Source of the DNA: an uncultured Prochlorococcus sp.
GTDB lineage: Bacteria; Cyanobacteriota; Cyanobacteriia; PCC-6307; Cyanobiaceae
Direction of reading: 5' to 3'
Length of the DNA stretch: 43,706 nt
Assembly: GCA_902526435.1 (NCBI GenBank)
Contig: CABZLA010000010.1
Location: 1-43,706, forward strand
The notes under the pieces: generated by a model
Databases searched by the model: none
Seen by the model: the letters and a program-made list of their open reading frames with translations, nothing else
Told to the model about the DNA's origin: nothing
Position numbers and translations under genes: made by a program
Part shown: positions 28,492-40,047 of the stretch, piece by piece
Layout of the letters: every line of letters starts with the position of its first letter
How positions within the stretch are numbered: the stretch's first letter is position 1

Positions 28492-30294
28492 TTAGTAGTT
28501 GGCTCCACTCTTACGGTGATGAACTGCAGTTAGACTATCGGATTTTAATATATTGCCGTGTAAAACTTCAGCATATATTACCCAGTGATCTCCGCATTCC
28601 ATTCTTTCTTTTACAGAAGCATCTAACCATGCTAGTGACTCAGGAATTATTACTTGATCATTAGGTGTTAATTCAATATCTAAGCCTTCAAATCGATCTT
28701 CCCCTGGTGAAAAAGGTTTTGTAAACCTCTTTAAAGGTTCCCTGAAATCTTTTTCACTAAGAATATTTAAGGCGAAAGAGTCACCTTTTTGAAGAAGCGA
28801 TTCTACTGATCTATCTTTTGCTACTGAAATACTCAAGCCAGGAGGAGAAAAACTTGCTTGGCTTACCCAAGATGCAAGCATAGCTCCTTTTACATTATTT
28901 TCATCTTTTCCTTTTGATGCAGTTAGAACACAAAGTGAACCAAGTACTCTTCCTAAAGCTTGTAATGTTGGATCAGTTTTACTGGATATCATTCCGGTAT
29001 CTGATTTTCTGATTTTTTGTTTTGCTTTTTTTAAAATTTTTCTCCCAAAATGAGTACCAATTTCTTCTAGTTCTTTAATTTTTGGTTTATTAGGACTAAA
29101 TTTTATTCTTATTGGATCAAAACTAAATTTAAATCCACCATCTTTTAATTTTGTCTCAAGCAAATCTATTGCTTCTCCGCTCCATCCAAAACTTCCAAAA
29201 ATACCTACTGGTTTATCTCTATTACCCTCTGATAATAAAGTTCCTAGAGCACTTATTATTGGAGTTGGGGCGTGTCCCCCCAAAGTAGGGGATCCGATTA
29301 GATATCCATCAGCGTTTTGAATCGATTTTATAAGTTCATCATTAGATGTAAATTCACAATTAATACTTTCAACTTCTACTGAAGTTCTATTTATACCTTT
29401 CGCTAATGCATCTCCTATTGAAGCAGTATTTCCATAAGCACTAGCGTATATCAAGACAATTTTAGAATTATTTGTTGAAAGATTTTCTCCCCATCTGATG
29501 TAGTCATTTAAAAAGCTTTTTAAGCTGTACTCAATCGCTGGACCGTGGAGTGGGGCGATAGTTTTAATCTCTAATTCAGAAATCTTTTCTACTATTGAAA
29601 CGATTTGATTAGACATTGGTGCCATAAGACAATCATAAAAATGCTTTCTATCAGTTTCTGTACTTATTCGGTTGTTTTCCGACCATTCTTCAGATACTAA
29701 GTGCGCAGAAAATATTTTTTCACTTAAAAGTATTTCTTGATTCTCTTCATATACGATTAATCCACCAGGCCAACGGGCAGTTGGTACAGGCAATAGTTTT
29801 AATGAAATATTTTCTAGCTCTAAATTAAGTTCCTTTTTAACGATATTAATTTTGGGTAATTCTTGCTCAATAAAAGTTTCTAATTTTGGATTTTTTTGAT
29901 TCCAAAGTTCACTAATAAGCTTAGAACCAGGATTCGAGCAAGTGATTTCCAAGTTGCTAAATTTGAGACTGATTGATTTTATAGTTTCAATAATTTTAGG
30001 ATTTACATGACCAGTAACTATGTTAATTCTCTTGAATTTAAACTGATGAAAAAAATTAGAAATTACTTCATTAATTAATTTTGAATATTCTTTTTCAGGT
30101 GGATGAATAATGAACAATTTATCTCTACTTATGATTAAAAAGGTGTTAAATGATGTTCCTTTTTCAAGATTAAATTCGAGCTCAAACCTTTCCTTATTTT
30201 GATTAAGAAATCTGATGCAAGTAAAATTTTCTGTTATTTCAAATGTTGATAAGTTCTTATTTTCTAAAAGTAAACTTGTATTATTTACTGACAT
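28492..30294 (-). CDS. flv1: Flavodiiron protein, Flv1 type with non-canonical iron site
   Basis: A 600-residue cyanobacterial flavodiiron protein: metallo-beta-lactamase-like domain, flavodoxin domain (VLIYASAYGNTASIGDALAKG) and C-terminal flavin reductase domain (MLASWVSQASFSPPGLS). The usual HxExDH ligand motif reads H96-V-N-P-K100. Arg174 replaces the second-site histidine (TARWPGG), and Lys193 replaces the bridging aspartate (SEKIFSAH). H250 is kept. Loss of ligands is the mark of Flv1/Flv2-type partners. Flv1 and Flv3 together send photosystem I electrons to oxygen (Mehler-like reaction). It lies 16 bases after flv3. Confidence 0.9.
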   Translation of the reverse strand: MSVNNTSLLLENKNLSTFEITENFTCIRFLNQNKERFELEFNLEKGTSFNTFLIISRDKLFIIHPPEKEYSKLINEVISNFFHQFKFKRINIVTGHVNPKIIETIKSISLKFSNLEITCSNPGSKLISELWNQKNPKLETFIEQELPKINIVKKELNLELENISLKLLPVPTARWPGGLIVYEENQEILLSEKIFSAHLVSEEWSENNRISTETDRKHFYDCLMAPMSNQIVSIVEKISELEIKTIAPLHGPAIEYSLKSFLNDYIRWGENLSTNNSKIVLIYASAYGNTASIGDALAKGINRTSVEVESINCEFTSNDELIKSIQNADGYLIGSPTLGGHAPTPIISALGTLLSEGNRDKPVGIFGSFGWSGEAIDLLETKLKDGGFKFSFDPIRIKFSPNKPKIKELEEIGTHFGRKILKKAKQKIRKSDTGMISSKTDPTLQALGRVLGSLCVLTASKGKDENNVKGAMLASWVSQASFSPPGLSISVAKDRSVESLLQKGDSFALNILSEKDFREPLKRFTKPFSPGEDRFEGLDIELTPNDQVIIPESLAWLDASVKERMECGDHWVIYAEVLHGNILKSDSLTAVHHRKSGANY

Positions 30295-30310
30295 CTTTAA
30301 GGATCTTTAT

Positions 30311-32086
30311 TTAGTAGTGATTAGCAACTTTCCTATGATGAACAGCTGTTTTACAGGATAAATCTGAGACACTCCCATTTTCAACTACACCGTATATGAT
30401 CCAATGATCTGGAGTCTCTAATCGAGAACTCACTTTACAATCTAAAAAAGCGAGAGAATCAGAAAGGACTGGACCACCATTAGCGATGTTATTCACTACA
30501 TCTACATCAGCAAATCTATCGGCTCCAGGTGCAAATCTTTTTAAAAAATGTCTAAACATTTTTTGATAGTTATCCTCTCTCAAGATATTAACTACAAAAC
30601 CTTCTCCAACTTGCATAAAAGATTCAATAGCTCTATCTTTTGCTACCGCAACTGTTATACCGGGTGGGCTGAAACTTGCCTGACTTACCCAGCTTGCTAC
30701 CATTGCGCTTTGTCTAAAAGTCGAACCTTCTCCTTGACTAGCTGTAACTACATATAAACCTCCGCTTAATCTTCCTAAAGCTTTATCCAGATTCGAATCG
30801 ATACTTTTCATTGAAGCAATATTTTTCTTCTTATTAATTAATTGTCCCAAGTCAGTTCCAGCTTCTTCAAACTGTTGATAGATAATCGGATCTGGAATAT
30901 TTTTGACTCTTAGTGGTGAAAAGGCTTCTTTTTGTCCTAATTCTCTCAACTTATTTGCTAATGAATCTATCGGCTCATCATTTCCTCCAAATGCATCGTA
31001 AACAGCTGTAAATTGTTTAGGTTTTAATGCAGCAAAAAGAGTGCCAAGTGACTCTTTTAGCTCATTATCTGAATTAACTGGCCATGTTGGGATAACTATA
31101 GCTTTAGATCCTGATATTAGACCCGTTAGTTCCTGAGGATCTGAAGATCTTAAGTCAATTAACTGAACTTGTGCATCGGCTTTACTTATTCCATGAGATA
31201 TAGCCTGGCTTAGTCGATCACAATATCCGTAATCGCTTATGTAGCATACAGATACAAATTCATTACCTTTACTCTTATTGCTGCTCCACTCTGAATACTT
31301 TTCTTTCCAAAAATTAACTTGATTATGAAGCAATGGCCCATGACCAACAGCTATGGTTTTAAGTCCAGGTAACTTATCTATTCGCTTAATTGCTTGTAAA
31401 ACACTTCTTGCATTGGGACCCATTAGGCAATCATAATAAAAACGAAAATCTTCATATATTTCCTTTTGATTACTATCAAAGAATTCATTAGAGCAATAAT
31501 GTAATCCAAAAGCGTCGCATGTATATAAAATATTCGTACCGTGATCGTAGGAGAAAATGGTATCTGGCCAATGTAAATTTGGCGCACTTATAAATTCAAT
31601 ATTATGATTTACCCCACTTGTGGGGTTGGCTCCAAGATCTAAATATTGTCCGCTTTTTACTTCTAAACTTTTAAATGGAATATGTATTTGGTCTTCAATA
31701 AATTTAAGCGCTAATTTAGAACCAACAACTGTTATGTTTGGATTAAGAGTTAAGAGGTTTCCAATTAAACCTGAGTGGTCTGGTTCTGTATGACTAGTAA
31801 TTAGATAATCAATTTCTTTCGGATCTACTTCTCTTTGTAATTGCTCAAACCATAATTTTTCAAACTTAGCATGACTTGTATCAATTATTGCTAGTTTTTG
31901 TCCCTTAATGATAAAACTATTATAAGTTGTTCCATTTCTCAATCCAAATTCAATATCAAACCTACTTCGATCCCAATCAAGAGATCTAATTGCACTTGTG
32001 TCATCTGCAAAAATTTTATATTGCACAGATAATTTTTGCTCAACTTTAATCATCTCTGAAGTATTTTTTTTCGCAGAAGTTATCAT
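30311..32086 (-). CDS. flv3: Flavodiiron protein, Flv3 type with canonical iron site
   Basis: This flavodiiron protein has the same three domains as its downstream neighbour but keeps the iron ligands: H99-T-E101-P-D103-H104, H172 in NLHWPD, D191 in TCDAFG and H249 in GHGP. It is therefore the likely catalytic Flv3 partner. I chose the ATG at 32084-32086 (MITSAKKN, 591 residues) over a TTG 13 codons upstream because the extra residues lie outside the conserved domain. The flavodoxin segment is YISDYGYCDRLSQAI. The gene is divergent from alaS. Confidence 0.92.
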   Translation of the reverse strand: MITSAKKNTSEMIKVEQKLSVQYKIFADDTSAIRSLDWDRSRFDIEFGLRNGTTYNSFIIKGQKLAIIDTSHAKFEKLWFEQLQREVDPKEIDYLITSHTEPDHSGLIGNLLTLNPNITVVGSKLALKFIEDQIHIPFKSLEVKSGQYLDLGANPTSGVNHNIEFISAPNLHWPDTIFSYDHGTNILYTCDAFGLHYCSNEFFDSNQKEIYEDFRFYYDCLMGPNARSVLQAIKRIDKLPGLKTIAVGHGPLLHNQVNFWKEKYSEWSSNKSKGNEFVSVCYISDYGYCDRLSQAISHGISKADAQVQLIDLRSSDPQELTGLISGSKAIVIPTWPVNSDNELKESLGTLFAALKPKQFTAVYDAFGGNDEPIDSLANKLRELGQKEAFSPLRVKNIPDPIIYQQFEEAGTDLGQLINKKKNIASMKSIDSNLDKALGRLSGGLYVVTASQGEGSTFRQSAMVASWVSQASFSPPGITVAVAKDRAIESFMQVGEGFVVNILREDNYQKMFRHFLKRFAPGADRFADVDVVNNIANGGPVLSDSLAFLDCKVSSRLETPDHWIIYGVVENGSVSDLSCKTAVHHRKVANHY

Positions 32087-32200
32087 ACTATGATTCTTTT
32101 GTATTATGACATTAGTTAAGTACAATATAAATCCGCGTGAATCTAAGTGTGGAATTACCGAATTTGTTTTTTAATTACTTTATTATTGATTCTGTTATAA

Positions 32201-34861
32201 ATGAAATCCCAAACTAAAAACACTCCAGTTACAGGTGATGAAATAAGAAAAACCTTTTTAGAATTTTATGAAAGCAAATCACATCTGATTATTCCTAGTT
32301 CCTCTTTAATCCCAGACGATCCTACAGTGATGCTAACAATTGCTGGGATGCTTCCCTTTAAACCTGTTTTTTTGGGGTTAAGAAATAGACCATCTGCTAG
32401 AGCCTCTTCTAGTCAAAAGTGTATAAGAACTAATGATATTGAAAACGTAGGGGTTACAGCCAGACATCATACTTTTTTTGAAATGTTAGGTAATTTTTCT
32501 TTTGGAGATTATTTTAAAAAAGAGGCAATTCAGTGGGCTTGGGAATTAATTACTGATGTATATCACCTTAAGCCTGAAAATATTATTGTTAGTGTTTTTC
32601 ATGAAGATCATGAATCAGAAAAAATTTGGAGAGATGATATTGGGATTAATCCAAAAAGGATAATCCACTTAGACGAAAAGGATAATTTTTGGTCTTCTGG
32701 CGCGACTGGTCCATGTGGACCTTGTTCCGAACTTTATTATGATTTTAACCCCGAAAAAGGACTCAAAAATATTGACCTAGAGGATGGAGATCGTTTTATT
32801 GAATTTTATAATCTTGTGTTTATGCAGTATAACCGGGATTCAAATGGAATATTATCAGATCTTGAATTTAAAAATATTGATACTGGGATGGGTCTTGAGC
32901 GTATGGCTCAAATTCTTCAAAAAAAGACAAATAATTATGAAACTGATTTAATTTTTCCAATTGTTAAAGAGGCTTCTGTTATTGCTAATATTGATTATTT
33001 TTCTTCTGAAGAACGTACTAAGATCTCACTAAAAATACTTGGTGATCATACTAGAGCGATTATTCATTTAATTTCCGATGGTGTAGTTGCTAGTAATCTC
33101 GGTAGGGGATACATCTTGAGAAGATTGTTAAGAAGGATGATTAGGCATGGAAGATTATTAGGTATAAAGGACTATTTTCTTTCAAAGCTTGCATCTCTTG
33201 GTATTAACCTGATGCAGAATACTTATCCGGATTTAAAAAATAATAAAGAACTAATTTTAAGAGAAATTAAAATTGAAGAAAAAAGATTTCTTGAAACTTT
33301 AGATAGAGGTGAAAAATTATTAAATGATTTTATACGTTCTGGCGAAAAATTAATCTCTGGATCTAAAGCTTTTGAACTATATGATACTTATGGATTCCCT
33401 TTAGAATTAACTAAAGAGATACTTGAAGAAAAAAATATAAATGTTGATTTAGAGGGTTTTGAAAGAGAAATGGAGGCTCAAAAAGAAAGAGCGAAAGCAG
33501 CATCTCAAAAAATTGATTTAACTTTAAAAGGATCAATTGAAAGAGAAATAGATTTATTTGATCAAACTATTTTTGAAGGATATAATTCTCTAAATTCTAA
33601 TGGGGTAGTAAAGGGTATATTTTTTGAGTCAAACTCTGTAGAAAAAGCTATTAAAGGACAAGCTGTTCAAATTATTCTTGATCAAACTTCTTTTTATGGA
33701 GAATCAGGAGGTCAAGTTGGCGATACAGGAACTATTTCTGATGATGGTACAGAAATTTATATAGATAAAGTTATAAGAAAAAAAAATATATTTTTGCATT
33801 GCGGAACGGTAATAAAAGGAGAAATTTTCAGGAATCAGTTAGTTGAAACAAGAGTTGATAACTCCAATAGAGTAAAAGCCGAATCAAATCATACTGCTAC
33901 TCATTTACTACAATCAGCTCTCAAAATAGTTATTGATGAGAGCGTAAGCCAACGAGGTTCATTAGTAGCTTTTAATAAATTACGGTTTGATTTTAATTCT
34001 CCTCACCCTTTATCTAAAGAACAAATTTTACAAATTGAGTCCTTAGTTAATTCCTGGATCTTTGAAAATCATCCTATTCAAGTGAAACATATGGAGAAAG
34101 ATGATGCTCTTAAAGCGGGAGCTTTAGCTATGTTTGGAGAGAAATATGGAGACATTGTTAGGGTAGTTGATGTTCCAGGTGTTTCTATGGAGCTTTGTGG
34201 AGGGACACATGTTCGCAAGACATCTGAGGTGGGTAGCTTTAAAATTATTAATGAATTAGGAATATCTTCAGGAATTAGAAGGATAGAAGCATTATCTGGA
34301 CAGTTGGTTTTAGATTATTTTAAAGAAAGAGATGAGACGGTAGATAAACTTAGTGATTTATTAAAAGCAAGTCCATCGCAGCTTTTTGAAAGGGTTAGTT
34401 CTTTGCAATCGGAGTTGATTACTAAAAATAAAGAAATACAAAAAATGAAGGATGAAATTGCGTATTTTAAATACTCTTCGCTAAGTTCCTCAGCAAATAA
34501 AATTGGATTATTTTCGCTGATTATTAGTCAACTTGATGGACTAGATGGAAATTCTCTACAATCTGCAGCATTAGATTTAACTTCTAAATTGGGAGATAAG
34601 TCGGTTGTGATTCTTGGAGGAATACCAGATAAGGAAAATAGAAAATTGTTATTCGTTGTCTCTTTTGGAGAAGACTTAGTTAAAAGAGGTATGCATGCAG
34701 GGAAATTTATTAATGATATTTCACGTATTTGCTCTGGGGGAGGGGGAGGTAAACCTAGCTTTGCACAGGCAGGTGCTAAAGATATTGATAAATTAAATGA
34801 TGCTTTGGAATATGCAAGAAAAGATTTGAGGAAAAAGCTCCTTAGTTATTCTGATAAGTAA
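32201..34861 (+). CDS. alaS: Alanyl-tRNA synthetase
   Basis: AlaRS charges tRNA-Ala and edits mischarged serine. The N-terminal class II catalytic domain has [18 protein letters not shown] and the signature TGPCGPCSE. The editing domain has the zinc ligands HTATH and, later, CGGTHV. The C-terminal C-Ala domain has [16 protein letters not shown]. The 886 residues match the full-length family. The 3' end overlaps speA on the other strand by 16 bases. Confidence 0.98.
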   Translation: MKSQTKNTPVTGDEIRKTFLEFYESKSHLIIPSSSLIPDDPTVMLTIAGMLPFKPVFLGLRNRPSARASSSQKCIRTNDIENVGVTARHHTFFEMLGNFSFGDYFKKEAIQWAWELITDVYHLKPENIIVSVFHEDHESEKIWRDDIGINPKRIIHLDEKDNFWSSGATGPCGPCSELYYDFNPEKGLKNIDLEDGDRFIEFYNLVFMQYNRDSNGILSDLEFKNIDTGMGLERMAQILQKKTNNYETDLIFPIVKEASVIANIDYFSSEERTKISLKILGDHTRAIIHLISDGVVASNLGRGYILRRLLRRMIRHGRLLGIKDYFLSKLASLGINLMQNTYPDLKNNKELILREIKIEEKRFLETLDRGEKLLNDFIRSGEKLISGSKAFELYDTYGFPLELTKEILEEKNINVDLEGFEREMEAQKERAKAASQKIDLTLKGSIEREIDLFDQTIFEGYNSLNSNGVVKGIFFESNSVEKAIKGQAVQIILDQTSFYGESGGQVGDTGTISDDGTEIYIDKVIRKKNIFLHCGTVIKGEIFRNQLVETRVDNSNRVKAESNHTATHLLQSALKIVIDESVSQRGSLVAFNKLRFDFNSPHPLSKEQILQIESLVNSWIFENHPIQVKHMEKDDALKAGALAMFGEKYGDIVRVVDVPGVSMELCGGTHVRKTSEVGSFKIINELGISSGIRRIEALSGQLVLDYFKERDETVDKLSDLLKASPSQLFERVSSLQSELITKNKEIQKMKDEIAYFKYSSLSSSANKIGLFSLIISQLDGLDGNSLQSAALDLTSKLGDKSVVILGGIPDKENRKLLFVVSFGEDLVKRGMHAGKFINDISRICSGGGGGKPSFAQAGAKDIDKLNDALEYARKDLRKKLLSYSDK

Positions 34862-36792
34862 CTACTTTTTCTTAAACTGGTTTCTATTTGGTCAATTAAC
34901 TTTCTTGCTTCTTGAATAGTCAAAGTTTTATTATTGATGGCAGATTCAGTATTAACTCTTATAGATTCAACTAAATTATCTGAACTAAAATCTAATAATT
35001 CTAAAATTTCTGATTTGCTGTTTTCTTTAATAATGTTTTTAATTTTATAAGAATTATCTTCATTTATATCAATATGAATAACATTAGTATTTCCAAATAA
35101 ATTATGGAAATTTCCTAATGCCTCTTGATATGCGCCTGCCATAAAGATTCCTATTAGATAATCATTATTTTTTTCTGGGGGATGTAAATTTAAAAGTGAT
35201 TTTATCTTTCCATTGTCAATAAAATTATTCAGCTTGCCATCAGAATCACAAGTTAAATCCGCAAAGTTTCCCTTACAAAAGGGCTCTTCTAAATGTCTAT
35301 GTATTGGAATAATTGGAAAAACTTGATTAATTGCCCAGGCATCAGGAATAGATTTAAAAACTGATAAATTCGCATAATATGTTGATGCAAGGGTGTCGGT
35401 TATTTCAGATAAATCTGGATGGATAATTTCATCATTCTCCAATTGATTGGCAATTTCTTTTGCACAAGCCCATGTAAGTTCTTCCGCATAAGCACGTTCT
35501 TCCAAACAGATGAATCCCAATCTAAAAGCGACTAAGCAATCCTCTTTAAATTTTTTAGCGTCGTTCCATAATTCTATTATTTCAGATAAATCTTCTTTTT
35601 TATCTCTAAGATTCTTTAGCTGATTAAGGGTTTCTATCAGATTTGTGATGATTAATGATTGTTTTTTTTGAATGGATATTTTGACTTGGGAGTTGACATG
35701 ACTTGTCCCTAAAATATTAAAAATTAAAACTGAACAATGACTGATTATCGCTCTACCACTTTCTGAGATTATGATTGGATGTTGAATATTATTTACTTCA
35801 CATGAATCTTTTACAGTTGCAATAACGTCATTTGCATAGTTTTGAAGAGAATAATTTGTTGAAGTGTTGGAAGAGGTTTTAGTGCCATCGAAGTCTATAC
35901 CCAAGCCGCCTCCAACATCTATATATTTCATTGGTGCGCCTAACTTAGATAATTCAACAAATATTTGACTAGCTTCTTGTAATGCGTCTTTTATTACTGA
36001 TATATCACTTATTTGGCTCCCAATATGGAAATGCAGCAACATCATTTCATTTATTAGATTTGCTTCTTTGAGCTCTTTTATTGTTAGCATTATCTCTGGA
36101 ATTGATAATCCAAATTTGGAATTATCTCCCACTGATTTACCCCACCTTCCACTACTCTTACTTGATAATTTTGATCTAATCCCAAGTATGGGGGTTGCTT
36201 TAAGATCTTTTACTGCTTCTATAATTCTTTGAACTTCATCTCTTTGCTCAATAACTATAATTGGCTGTTTACCAAGTTTTCTGGCTAATATTGCAGTCTC
36301 AATATACTTTTTATCTTTATATCCATTACAAATTAAAAGTGATTTTTGATTTTCTAGGATTGATAATCCAATTAATAATTCTGACTTACTTCCTACTTCT
36401 AAACCAAAATTCCAACGATTTCCATACTCAATGATTTTTTCCAATATATTTTTTTGTTGATTACATTTAATAGGAAAAACTCCTTGATAAATATTTTTAT
36501 ATTCATAAGTCTCTATAGCTTGGAAGAAGGCATTATTTAATTCCGTAATTCGGTCTTTTAAAATGTCGTTAAATCTTAATATTAAGGGAGTATTGATTTC
36601 TCTACTTTTAATTTCCTTAACAAGTTTAAAAAGATCGACTTTTTTTTCGGATTTTCTATTTGGACTTATCGATATATTACCTTCTGAATTAATCGAGAAA
36701 TATTTCTCTCCCCATTTATCAATACCATAAGTAGAAATACTATCTTCTATAGTCCAATTTTTATTTAATTTTTTTGGATCAAAATCGGCCAA
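34846..36792 (-). CDS. speA: Biosynthetic arginine decarboxylase
   Basis: SpeA converts arginine to agmatine, the first step of polyamine synthesis by this route. It is a fold III PLP enzyme of 648 residues. The PLP lysine is K109 in FPIKCNQQ. Other marks are [21 protein letters not shown], the glycine motif [12 protein letters not shown], and [16 protein letters not shown]. The start is a TTG ([13 protein letters not shown]). It probably has its own promoter in the 121-base gap to ndk. Confidence 0.96.
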   Translation of the reverse strand: MADFDPKKLNKNWTIEDSISTYGIDKWGEKYFSINSEGNISISPNRKSEKKVDLFKLVKEIKSREINTPLILRFNDILKDRITELNNAFFQAIETYEYKNIYQGVFPIKCNQQKNILEKIIEYGNRWNFGLEVGSKSELLIGLSILENQKSLLICNGYKDKKYIETAILARKLGKQPIIVIEQRDEVQRIIEAVKDLKATPILGIRSKLSSKSSGRWGKSVGDNSKFGLSIPEIMLTIKELKEANLINEMMLLHFHIGSQISDISVIKDALQEASQIFVELSKLGAPMKYIDVGGGLGIDFDGTKTSSNTSTNYSLQNYANDVIATVKDSCEVNNIQHPIIISESGRAIISHCSVLIFNILGTSHVNSQVKISIQKKQSLIITNLIETLNQLKNLRDKKEDLSEIIELWNDAKKFKEDCLVAFRLGFICLEERAYAEELTWACAKEIANQLENDEIIHPDLSEITDTLASTYYANLSVFKSIPDAWAINQVFPIIPIHRHLEEPFCKGNFADLTCDSDGKLNNFIDNGKIKSLLNLHPPEKNNDYLIGIFMAGAYQEALGNFHNLFGNTNVIHIDINEDNSYKIKNIIKENSKSEILELLDFSSDNLVESIRVNTESAINNKTLTIQEARKLIDQIETSLRKSSYLSE

Positions 36793-36913
36793 TTGTATTT
36801 ATGTGATTTATATAAGTTTTTGAAAATTACTTAAAACAATATCTTTTATTTTAATGATTACTTGCCAAGTTACCACCTAAAAGAAGAATATACATAGAGA
36901 GATTCCTAATTAA

Positions 36914-37372
36914 ATGATCAAAGAGAGAACATTTCTTGCAATTAAACCAGATGGTGTTCAGAGAGGATATGTTTCAGAGATTATTGGAAGGTTTGAAAAA
37001 AAAGGCTTTAAATTGGTAGGTTTAAAACAATTAATTCCATCAAAGCAACTTGCTCAAGACCATTATGGGGTACATAAAGAGAGACCTTTTTTTAAGGATT
37101 TAGTCGACTTTATATCTAGTGGTCCCGTCGTTGCGATGATTTGGGAAGGAGAAGGTGTAATCTTAAGTGCAAGAAAATTAATTGGGGCTACAAAACCACT
37201 TGAGGCTGAACCTGGCACTATAAGAGGAGATTTAGCTATTAATATAGGTAGAAACATAATTCATGGTTCAGATGGAGAAGAAACTGCGAAATTTGAGATA
37301 AATTTATGGTTTGATCAACATGAAATATGTGATTGGGAGGCCTCTGATTCTAAATGGCGAGCAGAAAATTAA
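36914..37372 (+). CDS. ndk: Nucleoside diphosphate kinase
   Basis: Ndk moves phosphate between nucleoside triphosphates and diphosphates through a phosphohistidine. The catalytic histidine is H117 in NIIHGSDG. The N-terminus [15 protein letters not shown] and the segment [20 protein letters not shown] are highly conserved. The 152 residues match the family. It ends 12 bases before the convergent thiO-like gene. Confidence 0.98.
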   Translation: MIKERTFLAIKPDGVQRGYVSEIIGRFEKKGFKLVGLKQLIPSKQLAQDHYGVHKERPFFKDLVDFISSGPVVAMIWEGEGVILSARKLIGATKPLEAEPGTIRGDLAINIGRNIIHGSDGEETAKFEINLWFDQHEICDWEASDSKWRAEN

Positions 37373-37384
37373 AGAAATTTATAT

Positions 37385-38488
37385 TCAAAATCTATTAAAA
37401 CTAAATTTCTTAAGGAAATTAGTTTCAATATTGCTGAGAGTTTTTTCTTGAATTAATTTGAACATAATATCGCTTGTAATTGCTGAAAAGAGCACTCCAT
37501 TTCTGTAATGTCCGGTAGCGACATAAAGATTGACGATTTGAGTTTTTCCAATTATGGGCTTGAAGTCAGGTGTACAAGGCCTGAATCCCCACCAATGTTC
37601 CATTTGTGGCCATTTTAAGGCCTCTGGTAATAAAGATTTAATACCCTCCTGTAGTTGATTTATTCCCTTTGGAGTATTTCCTCGATTAAATTCGGCTTTA
37701 TCTTCAACGGTTGCTCCAACAACTATAAGACCATCATCTCTGGGAACTAAGTAAGTATTAGGGCCAAAAAGAACTCTTTTAATAGAGTTTTCTGGACCTT
37801 GTATTGAAAGCATTTGCCCTTTTACAGGAAAGATTGGCAAGTTATTTAAAACTTTTTTACTCCATGCACCGCAACATAAAATCACTTTTTCACCAAAAAT
37901 ATTTTTTATTTCTCCAGTAGCGTTTAAAACTTTTGCACCATGAATTTTATTATTTTCTAATATTAATTCTTTTACATCCGCTCCTTCTTTGAATTTGACC
38001 CCATGCAAAGAACATGCACGCTCAAGAGCACGCATAAGCCTCCTTCTATTATCTATTTGACCGTCTTGTTCAAAAAGTAATCCATGCTTCCAAATTGTAT
38101 TTATTCCACTGATTTCTTTTTTTAGGTTTTTCTGATTTAAATATTTTCCATATTTATAAGTTTTGAATTTCTTCAATTTTTGCAAATTTTCAAACGGTAC
38201 TATTATTCCGCATTTTTTTAAACCACAATCAATGCCACTATCTAGTTCGATATTTTGGATCCATTCTGGAATTAAATTTTGACTTTGTTGACCAAATATG
38301 AATAATTCATCTTCAAGTCCCTCAGCATGGGTGGCTAGCATTCCTGCTGCAACGAATCCAGCAGATTCGCTTCTGTTTTTGCTTAAAACTTCAACTTTAA
38401 ATTTATTACGTGCAAATTCATAAGCAATAGATAAACCTATTAATCCTCCACCAATAATTAAAATTGTATTTTTAGTTTCTGATTCCAT
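37385..38488 (-). CDS. thiO: FAD-dependent amine oxidase, ThiO/glycine oxidase-like
   Basis: A 367-residue DAAO-family flavoenzyme. The FAD dinucleotide-binding motif is ILIIGGGLIGLSIAYEFA, with KVILCCGAWSKKVL in the middle and TGHYRNGVLFSAITSD near the C-terminus. This resembles ThiO, which oxidises glycine to the imine used for thiazole synthesis. No thiG or thiS is next to it, so thiamine function is inferred from family similarity only; it could instead be a broader D-amino-acid/glycine oxidase. Confidence 0.82.
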   Translation of the reverse strand: MESETKNTILIIGGGLIGLSIAYEFARNKFKVEVLSKNRSESAGFVAAGMLATHAEGLEDELFIFGQQSQNLIPEWIQNIELDSGIDCGLKKCGIIVPFENLQKLKKFKTYKYGKYLNQKNLKKEISGINTIWKHGLLFEQDGQIDNRRRLMRALERACSLHGVKFKEGADVKELILENNKIHGAKVLNATGEIKNIFGEKVILCCGAWSKKVLNNLPIFPVKGQMLSIQGPENSIKRVLFGPNTYLVPRDDGLIVVGATVEDKAEFNRGNTPKGINQLQEGIKSLLPEALKWPQMEHWWGFRPCTPDFKPIIGKTQIVNLYVATGHYRNGVLFSAITSDIMFKLIQEKTLSNIETNFLKKFSFNRF

Positions 38489-38569
38489 TTAATTATTTTT
38501 ATAATTTAGATTATGTTTTGATCCTCTTTTACCTTATATCTAATAAGATTAAGAAAGGAATATTTAATA

Positions 38570-40036
38570 ATGAAAAATTTAGAACCTTGGGAAGCTGTGA
38601 TCGGTTTAGAAACCCATGTTCAGCTTAATACTAAAAGTAAAATATTTACATCTGCATCAACAGCTTTTGGTGATGAACCTAATACTCATGTTGACCCTGT
38701 TGTTTGTGGTTTACCAGGAACACTCCCTGTTTTAAATGAAACTGTTTTAGAGTATGCAGTAAAAACTTCTCTAGCCTTAAATTTAAATGTGGCAGAACAT
38801 TGTAAATTTGATAGAAAACAATACTTTTACCCTGATTTGCCTAAAAATTATCAAATTTCTCAATTCGATGAACCTTTAGCAGAAAATGGCTGGCTAGAAG
38901 TTGAAATATCAGAAAAAGATAATGAAACTTATTTAAAAAAAATCGGTATAGAAAGACTTCATATGGAAGAAGATGCTGGTAAATTAGTTCATGTAGGAAG
39001 TGATCGATTGGCGGGCTCTAAATATTCCTTGGTTGATTACAACCGTGCAGGTATAGCACTCGTTGAGATTGTAAGTAAACCGGACATTAGGTCAGGTAGA
39101 GAGGCATCAGAATATGCTTCAGAAATAAGAAGAACTGTTAGATACCTTGGTGTTTCAGACGGAAATATGCAAGAGGGCTCACTTAGGTGCGATGTAAACA
39201 TTTCAGTTAGGAGAGGCCCTAATGCTCCTTTCGGTACCAAAGTTGAAATAAAGAATATGAATTCTTTCTCTGCCATTCAAAAGGCTTGTGAGTATGAAAT
39301 ACAAAGACAAATTGATATCTATGAGAATGGAGGGAAAATTTATCAAGAAACTAGGCTATGGGACGAAGCTAAGCAATTAACAAAAAGTATGAGATTAAAG
39401 GAAGGTAGTAGTGATTATAGATATTTCCCAGATCCTGATCTTGGCCCAATTGAGATAACAAAAGAACAAAAAGAACAATGGCTTAATGAATTGCCGGAAT
39501 TGCCTTTTAAGAAAAGAGAAAAATATGTCAAAGAATTAGGCTTGTCATCATATGATTCAAGAGTTATCTCGGATGAAGTTTTTATGGCAAACTTCTTTGA
39601 AGAGACCGTAGCAAATGGAGCCGAACCTAAACTTGCATCAAATTGGATAACAAGTGATATTGTTGGTTATTTAAAATCAAATAAACAAAATTTTGCTGAC
39701 TTAAAGCTTAGCCCTATTAACCTTGCAGAAATGATTAATATGATTTCTAAGAAAGTTATTAGTGGAAAAATAGCGAAAGAAATTTTACCAGAATTAATTC
39801 AGGATAATATTTCTCCACAAAAGATAGTTGAAGAAAAAGGCTTGGCGATGATATCTGATTCTGCAAGTATTTTGCCAATTATTGAAGAACTTATTATTGA
39901 ATATCCTAAAGAAGTCAAATCTTTTAAAGAGGGAAAAACTAAACTTCTTGGTTTTTTTTGTAGGTCAGCTTATGAAAAAAAACTAAAGGCAAAGCAGATC
40001 CCAAACTTGCTAATAAACTTATTTCAGAAAAATTAA
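38570..40036 (+). CDS. gatB: Aspartyl/glutamyl-tRNA amidotransferase subunit B
   Basis: GatB is the kinase/amidation subunit of GatCAB, which turns Glu-tRNA-Gln and Asp-tRNA-Asn into the correct amide forms. The N-terminal cradle begins EAVIGLETHVQLNT, followed by CGLPGTLPVLN and the RLHMEEDAGK segment. The C-terminal helical YqeY-like tail is present. The 488 residues match the family. An AGGA site lies upstream of the ATG at 38570. The partners gatA and gatC are not in the window. Confidence 0.98.
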   Translation: MKNLEPWEAVIGLETHVQLNTKSKIFTSASTAFGDEPNTHVDPVVCGLPGTLPVLNETVLEYAVKTSLALNLNVAEHCKFDRKQYFYPDLPKNYQISQFDEPLAENGWLEVEISEKDNETYLKKIGIERLHMEEDAGKLVHVGSDRLAGSKYSLVDYNRAGIALVEIVSKPDIRSGREASEYASEIRRTVRYLGVSDGNMQEGSLRCDVNISVRRGPNAPFGTKVEIKNMNSFSAIQKACEYEIQRQIDIYENGGKIYQETRLWDEAKQLTKSMRLKEGSSDYRYFPDPDLGPIEITKEQKEQWLNELPELPFKKREKYVKELGLSSYDSRVISDEVFMANFFEETVANGAEPKLASNWITSDIVGYLKSNKQNFADLKLSPINLAEMINMISKKVISGKIAKEILPELIQDNISPQKIVEEKGLAMISDSASILPIIEELIIEYPKEVKSFKEGKTKLLGFFCRSAYEKKLKAKQIPNLLINLFQKN

Positions 40037-40047
40037 ATAGTTAATTT

